The notes below the pieces were generated by a model, which saw only the letters and a program-made list of their open reading frames with translations, did not search any database and had not been told where the DNA came from. This document shows, piece by piece, positions 58,375 to 64,000 of a stretch of DNA of 64,000 bases. Source of the stretch: an uncultured bacterium (GTDB lineage Bacteria; Verrucomicrobiota; Lentisphaeria; Victivallales; UBA1829); assembly GCA_900548385.1 (NCBI GenBank), contig URKJ01000015.1, forward strand, positions 26,905 through 90,904, written 5' to 3'. How positions within the stretch are numbered: position 1 is the first letter of the stretch; each line of letters starts with the position of its first letter. Position numbers and translations under genes: made by a program.

Positions 58375-59783
58375 ATATTTTTGCGCAGATCGTAAAAGAG
58401 ACCGGGGATTATGACGGGCCCGCCGTGATCGACTCCGGACGCACCGTTTCTTATCAGGCTCTTTTGCGGGATGTGCGGGAATTTGCCGCGACTCTCTCCG
58501 CATCGGGCGTGCGTCCCGGTGCGCGCGTGGGGATCGTGGCGGAAGACTCCTGCGAATATATCGCCGCAAGCCTTGCCGTGCTGGCTCTGGAGGCGTCGAT
58601 CGTGCCGCTTTCCACGCGGGCGTCGGCGGATGAATTGCACAGTATGCCGCAGAAGGTCGGGATTAATGTTCTGCTGCGTGACGCCGCTCACCGGGGAAAA
58701 GACGACATTTCGCTTCCGCTTCCCGGAAACTTCCGGAATGCGCTCTGGCTTTCTGTCCGGGATCCGGAGATCCGCCCGGTGGAACTGCCGGACGGACGGA
58801 TTCCCGCATTCATTCGTTTTTCATCGGGGACGACCGGCGGAAGCAAGGGCGTTGTGCTTTCCCATCATGCCGTTCTGGAGCGCACTTCGGCATGCGTCGG
58901 GCTCGGTGTGACGCGCGGCGAGCACGTCTTGTGGGTGCTTGACATGGCGTTTCATTTCGTGGTGACGATTCTGCTGTTTCTGCGGAAAGGCGCGGCGATC
59001 GTGATTTGCGGGCGTCCCGTGGAAAGCAGGATGCGGGATGCGCTCCGGGATCATCCCGTTTCCCTGCTGTACGCGACGCCGTATCATTACCGCCTGATGA
59101 TCCATTCCGCCGATTTTCAGCCGGATGCCCTGAACGGGATTCGGCTTGCGGTGTCCACGGCGATGACGCTGGATGCCGCCGATGCGGAGGCGTTCCGGCA
59201 GAAATTCCGCCGTCCGCTGTCTCAGGCATACGGGATCATCGAGATCGGGCTTCCCTGCATCAATGATTCCGCCGATGCCGCGTCGGTGGGACGTCTCCAG
59301 CCTGCTTACGAGGTTCGGATTGAGAATCCCGATGCGGAGGGGAAAGGGGATATTCTGATCCGCGGCCCCGGCATGTTCGATGCGTATCTGAGTCCGTTCT
59401 GTCTGCGTGCGGAGCTCTGCAAAGACGGCTGGTTCCGCACGGGCGACGTCGGTTATACGGATGCCGCCGACCGTCTGTTTATTGTCGGGCGTTCAAAAAA
59501 TGTGATCATCTTTGCGGGAATGAAGATTTTCCCGTATGAAGTGGAAGCTGTGCTGAACGAACACCCGCTGATCCGGGAATCGCGGGTCAGCGGTATGAAG
59601 ACGCCGGGATTCGGCGAACTTCCGGTTGCGGAAATCGTTGCGGAAGGAGAGCTTCCCGCCGACTGGCAGACGGAATTCCGGAAATACTGTTTCGCCCGTC
59701 TTGCGGTCTACAAGGTCCCGAAACAGTTCACAATCGTTCCGTCGCTTCCCCGTACCGCCAGCGGCAAAATACGGCGGAGTTGA
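58371..59783 (+). CDS. AMP-forming acyl-CoA/ACP ligase (ANL superfamily)
   Basis: A 470-residue adenylating enzyme. SSGTTGGSKGV (151-161) is the nucleotide loop, AYGIIEIGLP the A5-like motif, WFRTGDVGYTD and LFIVGRSKNVIIFAGMKIFPYEVE the hinge region, and PRTASGKIRR ends the protein with the catalytic Lys466. It would activate a carboxylic acid and load it on the carrier protein or CoA, providing the starter or recycling substrate. It overlaps the acyltransferase by 4 bp and is the last gene of the overlapping run. Confidence 0.88.
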   Translation: MNIFAQIVKETGDYDGPAVIDSGRTVSYQALLRDVREFAATLSASGVRPGARVGIVAEDSCEYIAASLAVLALEASIVPLSTRASADELHSMPQKVGINVLLRDAAHRGKDDISLPLPGNFRNALWLSVRDPEIRPVELPDGRIPAFIRFSSGTTGGSKGVVLSHHAVLERTSACVGLGVTRGEHVLWVLDMAFHFVVTILLFLRKGAAIVICGRPVESRMRDALRDHPVSLLYATPYHYRLMIHSADFQPDALNGIRLAVSTAMTLDAADAEAFRQKFRRPLSQAYGIIEIGLPCINDSADAASVGRLQPAYEVRIENPDAEGKGDILIRGPGMFDAYLSPFCLRAELCKDGWFRTGDVGYTDAADRLFIVGRSKNVIIFAGMKIFPYEVEAVLNEHPLIRESRVSGMKTPGFGELPVAEIVAEGELPADWQTEFRKYCFARLAVYKVPKQFTIVPSLPRTASGKIRRS

Positions 59784-59938
59784 TCCGCTGTGAAAAGTCG
59801 TCCGCTTTGACGACGCCGTGGAAAGCAGGATCGGCGGACCGTCTTTTCCGCTTTTCCGGAGAATCGAGGATTTTCCGCTTTCATTTTTCCGGTTCGGCGG
59901 CTATAGTATGTGCGGATAACGTGCAGGAGGATTATTTT

Positions 59939-60676
59939 ATGGTTTACGCAATCTATTTCAGCCCGACGCACGGGACTCGCGCCTGTGTGAGAATGGCGGC
60001 GGAACTGCTGGATTCCGCCGTTCAGGAAATCAACTTGACTTTGCCGCATGGCAGGAGTGTGCCGCATGAGTTTGCGCCCGGAGACCGTGTGGTGATCGGG
60101 GTGCCCGTTTACTGCGGGCGTATCCCGCAGCTGTCCGGGTTGTTCGATTCACTCCGGGGAAACGGAGCGGGTGTTCTGTTGATCGCCGTATATGGGAACC
60201 GTGCGTATGAAGATGCTCTGCGGGAATTGTCGGACCGTTTGCGGGAACGCGGTTTCCGTCCGGTCGGAGCCGCGGCGATGCTGGCACCGCATTGCTATGT
60301 CCCGCGCGAAGTCTGCCCGGACCGTCCCGATGCCGCGGATCGCGATCGTCTGGCCGTGTTTCTGCGGAATCTGGACTGGACGGCGGAAACCGGATTTGTC
60401 CCGCCGGGAAACTTTCCGTACAAACCGTTTCCCGAACTGCCGTTTCTGCCGGAAACGGGGGACGGATGCACCCGCTGCCGCCGTTGTGAGGCGGTCTGCC
60501 CGACTGCCGCGCTGAAAGACGGTGTGACCGATTCCGCCGCGTGTATCCGCTGCATGGCGTGTGTACAGAGCTGTCCGGCGTATTGCCGGAGGGTGGAGCA
60601 CCCCGTGTTCGCCGGATTTCAGGAGAAACTGCGCGGGCTTGCCGGAGTGCGCAAAGAAGTGGAACTGTTCTGCTGA
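59939..60676 (+). CDS. EFR1-type flavodoxin-ferredoxin fusion
   Basis: A 245-residue redox protein. The start ATG follows AGGAGG by 9 bases in a 155-bp gap after the ligase. YAIYFSPTHGTRACVRM is the FMN phosphate loop and GDRVVIGVPVYCGRIPQL the second flavin loop. Two 4Fe-4S motifs end it: CTRCRRCEAVCPT and CIRCMACVQSCPA. It can pass electrons from FMN to Fe-S clusters; the radical SAM protein directly behind it (TGATG overlap) is the obvious client. A possible -10 (TATAGT, 59902-59907) suggests a promoter of its own. Confidence 0.85.
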   Translation: MVYAIYFSPTHGTRACVRMAAELLDSAVQEINLTLPHGRSVPHEFAPGDRVVIGVPVYCGRIPQLSGLFDSLRGNGAGVLLIAVYGNRAYEDALRELSDRLRERGFRPVGAAAMLAPHCYVPREVCPDRPDAADRDRLAVFLRNLDWTAETGFVPPGNFPYKPFPELPFLPETGDGCTRCRRCEAVCPTAALKDGVTDSAACIRCMACVQSCPAYCRRVEHPVFAGFQEKLRGLAGVRKEVELFC

Positions 60677-62352
60677 TGAAAGAAAAGCGTCTCGTCTGGC
60701 TTTCGGTGAATTGTTCCTATTCCCATTCCTCGCTTGCACTGCCGCTGCTCCATTCCGCCTGCCGGGAGGTTTCCGGTTGGAGCTGGGAGGCGCTGGAGAC
60801 GACGGTCGAGGACGATCCCGCCTCGGTCGCCGCGGACCTCGCCGCGCGGGATGGCTGCCTGGTCTGCGCGACGCTGTATCTGTTCAACCGCCGAGCCGTG
60901 CTGGAGATACTCGGACGCTTCCATGCACTTTCGCCTGCGGTCCCGATCGCTGTCGGCGGTCCGGAATGTCTCGGCGAGGGGGCGGAAACGCTGCTGGCGC
61001 AATATCCGTTTATCCGCACGGTGTTCCGCGGGGAGGGGGAAGAGGAGTTCCCGCGCTTCCTGAACCGCTTTTCCACGGATGAAAAACGGCAGATCGTGCC
61101 GGAGTGCGGCAACGGGGTTTTCCGGGACTGGGCATCGTTTCCCGCGCCGGTCCGCGACAGGTTTTTCCGGACCGACAAGCCGTTTGTCCAGATGGAGACG
61201 TCGCGGGGCTGTCCGATGGGATGTCTGTACTGCACAAGCTGCCGGACGGAACTGCGGTTCCGGAGTCTGGATGCCGTAGAAGAGGAGCTGGAGCTTCTGC
61301 GGGAGCGCGGAGTCCGCGAGATCCGGCTGCTGGATCGTACATTCAATTTTCCGGCGGAGCGCGGAGCGGCGCTGCTGCGTCTGTTCCGGACCCGTTTCCC
61401 GTCGATCCGGTTTCATCTGGAGATTCATCCGCAGTTCCTGACCGGGGAATTGTGCAGGGAGCTTTCCGCCGCACTTCCGGGACAGCTTCATATTGAGGCG
61501 GGGATTCAGACTTTGAATGAATCCGTACAGTGTGCGATCGGACGGCGCTGCCGTGCGGAGGACGCGCTGTCCGGTCTGCGTTTCCTCTGTTCGTCCGCAG
61601 TATTTGAGACGCATGCGGATCTGCTGGCGGGGTTGCCGGAGCAGACGCTCGACATGCTGTATGAGGATGTTTCCGGTTTGATGGCGGTCGGCCCTGCGGA
61701 AATTCAGCTTGAAGTGCTGAAAGTGCTTCCCGGCACACCGCTCCGCGCCCGTTCCCGCGAACTCGGCCTGGTGTTCAGCCCGGAGACTCCGTACGATGTC
61801 ATGCAGACGGACTGGATGTCCGCCGGTGAGCTTTTGCAGGCGCGCCGCATATCGCGTCTGCTGGACCTGACCTACAATCATCCCGCATTGCATCCGGTTA
61901 TCCGTGCGGCACATCGGCGGGAGCCGGAGCTGATCCGGAAGCTGTTGACCGTGTTTCTGGCAGACGGTTTTTCTTTGAAACGCCTGTACGATCTGAAAAA
62001 ACGGTTTCTGATCCTGATGGGATTCCTGACGGAAAACGGTTTGGAAGAGGCATTGGAACTCCTTGCCGTTCAATGGATCGCATCCGGTTATCCGGCGGGC
62101 GAGGGACCGGGAGACCGTGCGGAACGTTGTCCGGCGGTTCCCGGAACGGCTGTTCTGCTGGAAGGTGATTCCCGGTCCGCCGGAGAACGCGAAACGAAGT
62201 TTCTGCGTGTCTGCGGGGAGCGGACGGTGCATTATTTTGCGTTCAACCGCAAGTACTCCGCCAACCGCCCTGCCGCGATGTGGATCGTCAGGTCGGATGC
62301 GACAGTTTCCACTCCAGACGGCTGCGGACCTCTTTCAGAGTCGCCGCGTTGA
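60676..62352 (+). CDS. Cobalamin-binding radical SAM protein (DUF4080 type)
   Basis: A 558-residue protein starting 1 base before the upstream stop. VNCSYSHSSLALPLL is the start of the B12-binding domain as seen in DUF4080 radical SAM proteins; VPIAVGGPECLGEGAETLL and RGEGEEEFPRFL continue that domain. The radical SAM cluster is C179-x3-C183-x2-C186 in GCPMGCLYC, followed by IRLLDRTFNF and EIHPQFL. The C-terminal part (about 440-500) is the DUF4080-like helical domain. It may methylate or rearrange an unactivated carbon. Its last 65 bp overlap the convergent gene. Confidence 0.85.
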   Translation: MKEKRLVWLSVNCSYSHSSLALPLLHSACREVSGWSWEALETTVEDDPASVAADLAARDGCLVCATLYLFNRRAVLEILGRFHALSPAVPIAVGGPECLGEGAETLLAQYPFIRTVFRGEGEEEFPRFLNRFSTDEKRQIVPECGNGVFRDWASFPAPVRDRFFRTDKPFVQMETSRGCPMGCLYCTSCRTELRFRSLDAVEEELELLRERGVREIRLLDRTFNFPAERGAALLRLFRTRFPSIRFHLEIHPQFLTGELCRELSAALPGQLHIEAGIQTLNESVQCAIGRRCRAEDALSGLRFLCSSAVFETHADLLAGLPEQTLDMLYEDVSGLMAVGPAEIQLEVLKVLPGTPLRARSRELGLVFSPETPYDVMQTDWMSAGELLQARRISRLLDLTYNHPALHPVIRAAHRREPELIRKLLTVFLADGFSLKRLYDLKKRFLILMGFLTENGLEEALELLAVQWIASGYPAGEGPGDRAERCPAVPGTAVLLEGDSRSAGERETKFLRVCGERTVHYFAFNRKYSANRPAAMWIVRSDATVSTPDGCGPLSESPR

Positions 62353-62872
62353 ACCGCATTTCCTGTCGGATTTCCTCATCGCAGAATCCTTCCCGCGAGA
62401 GCTTGAGAAGCGTGAATTCCTGCGGGCTCAGACTCAGCAGGCGGGAATCCGTCAGCTGCCGGCTTTTGAAGCCGAAGATCGTGGCGAGTTCCTTGCCGAT
62501 CCGCTTGTGGATCGCCTGCCGGGTCACTCCTTCCTGCCGGGCGATCTGTGTAAAGGATTTGGCACCCATCAGCTTTGCTTCCAGAATGCGGCCGAGCTTT
62601 TTATTGGAGCCGATCCGCAGCAGAAAAGCGGAAAGTGCGACGACTTCGTCATGCGAGAAACTGCGTCCCGGCGTGACGTCTACGGGCAGTTCCGGAGCGG
62701 AATTGAGACCGTCGTCGTATTCATATGCGTTTGCCCAGCGTGCGTTCTGGGCTTCAACGCGTTTGCGGTCGTCGGAAGCGAACCGGCACGCTTCCATATA
62801 GGGACAGTGCGGGCAGCGTCCCGTATTGGTGATTTTTCCGAAACATTCGGGATTGTCGCTGTGTCTGCTCAT
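62288..62872 (-). CDS. Phage-type helix-turn-helix protein with Cys cluster
   Basis: A 194-residue protein. An N-terminal CPHCPYMEACRF cluster could bind zinc or Fe-S. Two helix-turn-helix-like stretches follow: FTQIARQEGVTRQAIHKRIGKE, which resembles sigma region 4, and LSLSPQEFTLLKLSREGFCDEEI, which resembles LuxR/sigma-type helices. It starts one base inside the YqaJ-like stop, so it is translated from the same message. It is probably a regulator of a prophage or integrated element; no close family is recognised. Confidence 0.7.
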   Translation of the reverse strand: MSRHSDNPECFGKITNTGRCPHCPYMEACRFASDDRKRVEAQNARWANAYEYDDGLNSAPELPVDVTPGRSFSHDEVVALSAFLLRIGSNKKLGRILEAKLMGAKSFTQIARQEGVTRQAIHKRIGKELATIFGFKSRQLTDSRLLSLSPQEFTLLKLSREGFCDEEIRQEMRFNAATLKEVRSRLEWKLSHPT

Positions 62873-63726
62873 TATTCTTCTCCCTGTGTGCTGAGCCGGA
62901 AACTGCGGATTCCGGCGGCGTTGGCGCGGAAGGTCGCGAGCGGTGCGCCTTTGGAATCGGTGAGAACGGCGGAATCGCCCATGCCGCGCAGGAGCCCGTC
63001 GCGCAGGACCCGGCGGATTTTTTCCGTTTGCGCCTGAATGTCGCTGAGACGGCGGTAGTGGCGGATCATCGTTTCCATGCTCCGGGTAGCCTGAACGGTT
63101 TTGCGGACCGGCTGCGGATAGATTTCCCGTACTTCCTCTTCGGTCAGAGGAGCGGGAGGCAGACGTTTTTCCACATGCTCCAGCCAGAAGAGTTCCGCAT
63201 AGCGGCGCAGATGGGCGATGAGTGTATCATCCCGCCGGATATGGTAGATGCGGAAGTCGCGTCCGCTGAACAGAACGGCAAGATCGACCGTTTCCACGGC
63301 GGGGAGCAGCCCCATGTACCATTGTGCCTTCATCGCGCAGGCAGGCGGGATCATGCCGTCCGGAGCGGGTCCCCACTGATCGCCGGGAAACGCTGCGGAG
63401 ACGCATAACAGCAGTAGGCTGCCGGATACGAAGTAGTCGGGGTGTCCATGGAAAAACCGTTTTTCCGGGTCCCGTATCATGGATGTCGACCGGGTTAAAT
63501 TCTTTTTCGTCTCTTTGATATACGCGTCGGCGATGGAGCGTTTCTGTTTACCCGCCCAGTAGAGTGGTGCGGACGTTCCGGTCGGCTGCGGCGGTGCGGA
63601 CGGTTCCGGTGCCGAGGTCTTTTCCAGATAGAGCGCATAACGGCTCTTCCACGGCGAGAGCCCGAATACGGCGGCGATGTCGCTCCCGCCGATTCCGGAG
63701 CGGCATTGTCTGACGGGCCTGTTCAT
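62872..63726 (-). CDS. YqaJ/lambda-exonuclease-fold protein with lost catalytic residues
   Basis: A 284-residue protein. GIGGSDIAAVFGLSPWKSRYALYLEKT is the classical start of YqaJ viral recombinases, and AVLFSGRDFRIYHIRRDD and LFWLEHVEKRLPP the classical end. In between, positions that carry the nuclease active site are altered: the LE after the YWG stretch is Q61-K62, E-x-K is L107-C108-V109, and Q-x-Q is K133-A134-Q135; only D97 in HPDYF remains. The fold seems preserved but nuclease activity is doubtful. It overlaps both neighbours by 1 to 4 bp. Confidence 0.8.
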   Translation of the reverse strand: MNRPVRQCRSGIGGSDIAAVFGLSPWKSRYALYLEKTSAPEPSAPPQPTGTSAPLYWAGKQKRSIADAYIKETKKNLTRSTSMIRDPEKRFFHGHPDYFVSGSLLLLCVSAAFPGDQWGPAPDGMIPPACAMKAQWYMGLLPAVETVDLAVLFSGRDFRIYHIRRDDTLIAHLRRYAELFWLEHVEKRLPPAPLTEEEVREIYPQPVRKTVQATRSMETMIRHYRRLSDIQAQTEKIRRVLRDGLLRGMGDSAVLTDSKGAPLATFRANAAGIRSFRLSTQGEE

Positions 63727-63935
63727 ACGCGTGCCTCCTTTTTTTCAATACGGAAAGAGTTCTGGACCATACTGCTGATGGCCTCCTCCACCTGCGGACG
63801 CCAGAAAAACATTTTGGCGCGCCCTTTGGCAACCGGATTCCGGACCGGTTTGAATACTCCGGCACGGATCATCGCGGCAACGATGTTTTTACTCCATGGA
63901 AGGACACTGTTCAGTTCGGCGGCGGACATGAACAT
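63723..63935 (-). CDS. Small excisionase/HTH-like DNA-binding protein
   Basis: About 70 residues, starting MFMSAAELNSVLPWSKNIVAAMIRAG. The pattern of a short first helix, WSKNIVAAMIRAGVFKPVRNP turn and wing, and KMFFWRPQVEEAISSM resembles MerR/excisionase-type winged HTH proteins. The frame can be read 11 codons further into adapter sequence (giving an MYKRQ start), which is artefactual; the real start is at 63935 or 63929. It is the most 5' visible gene of the phage-type block. Confidence 0.6.
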   Translation of the reverse strand: MFMSAAELNSVLPWSKNIVAAMIRAGVFKPVRNPVAKGRAKMFFWRPQVEEAISSMVQNSFRIEKKEARV

Positions 63936-63953
63936 GGTTGATTCTTTTTGTTC

Positions 63954-64000
63954 CTGTCTCTTATACACATCTCCGAGCCCACGAGACGGAGCTACATCTC
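63954..64000. other. Sequencing adapter contamination (Nextera read-through)
   Basis: Bases 63954-63987 are the 34-base Nextera transposase adapter read-through (CTGTCTCTTATACACATCT followed by CCGAGCCCACGAGAC). Bases 63988-63995 (GGAGCTAC) match the i7 index I know as N718, and 63996-64000 (ATCTC) is the start of the P7 flow-cell sequence. None of this is genomic; the true contig ends at 63953 or slightly earlier. Confidence 0.97.

Noticed and set aside
56623..58569. A 648-codon open frame antisense to the ACP and acyltransferase genes
   Set aside because: The carrier protein and HxxxDG acyltransferase on the + strand are real, and the antisense frame has no domain.
63936..63968. An N-terminal extension (MYKRQ...) of the last - strand gene
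   Set aside because: These codons are translated Nextera adapter and adjoining sequence, a known artefact of contig ends.

Overview
The window reads as the right-hand end of an Illumina contig from a moderately GC-rich (by eye, mid-50s %) Gram-negative bacterium. It is most likely a Lentisphaerota (Victivallis-like) member of the PVC superphylum. The grounds are two prepilin-type proteins with the pseudopilin N-terminus and a C-terminal DG motif heading glycan-degradation operons, several glycoside hydrolases and a polysaccharide lyase, a fused SecDF, a GldF-GldG fusion, and local LacI/GntR regulators. No rRNA, tRNA or CRISPR was recognised. The last 47 bases are not genomic: they are Nextera adapter, i7 index and P7 sequence.

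Region 1 (1-13 kb), carbohydrate use. After the 3' end of a truncated secreted protein come a promoter-operator and a three-gene operon on + (pseudopilin, LVIVD-repeat secreted protein, PL8 polysaccharide lyase). Facing it on - are a LacI-type regulator, a pseudopilin, a GH5 glycosidase and a GH38 alpha-mannosidase. A sharp-edged 115-bp copy of the 3' end of the GH38 gene lies 6 kb away at 563-677. Region 2 (13.0-13.85 kb) is a gene-free stretch with nine or so copies of an 18-bp repeat in both orientations plus a decayed coding scrap, probably an insertion-sequence relic.

Region 3 (13.8-31 kb), mostly housekeeping: a tandem pair of phosphohexomutases (the first has lost its catalytic Ser), an EamA transporter, and a six-gene - operon (truncated solute-binding lipoprotein, YkuD-like protein without its Cys, accA, ArgA-type acetyltransferase, GGCT-amidoligase fusion, murI). 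Then come an ArsR/P1B-ATPase metal-resistance pair, DUF486, an NfeD-like protein, thiL-tsaE-truA-mutM and a MATE pump. Region 4 (31-49.9 kb): fabF, dus, a GldA / GldFG / DUF4340 ABC system, trmB, an MsbA-like exporter, fabK, a DUF362 ferredoxin, secDF-yajC, a GNAT, gpsA-plsY, an M24 peptidase and a NifX-like protein.

Region 5 (49.9-54.9 kb): GntR regulator with GH36 alpha-galactosidase, a divergent TIM-barrel sugar isomerase, and rplM-rpsI. Region 6 (54.9-62.4 kb) is the most unusual coding block: ketosynthase, chain-length-factor-like protein, acyl carrier protein, condensation-like acyltransferase and AMP ligase, all overlapping, followed by a flavodoxin-ferredoxin and a B12 radical SAM protein. 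This is a compact acyl or polyketide pathway I cannot match to a named product. Region 7 (62.3-63.95 kb) is a - strand block of phage-type genes (HTH protein, YqaJ-fold protein with lost active site, small DNA-binding protein) running off the contig end.

Recognisable promoters share a TTG-type -35, a TATATT or TATAAT -10 and mostly a 16-nt spacer.
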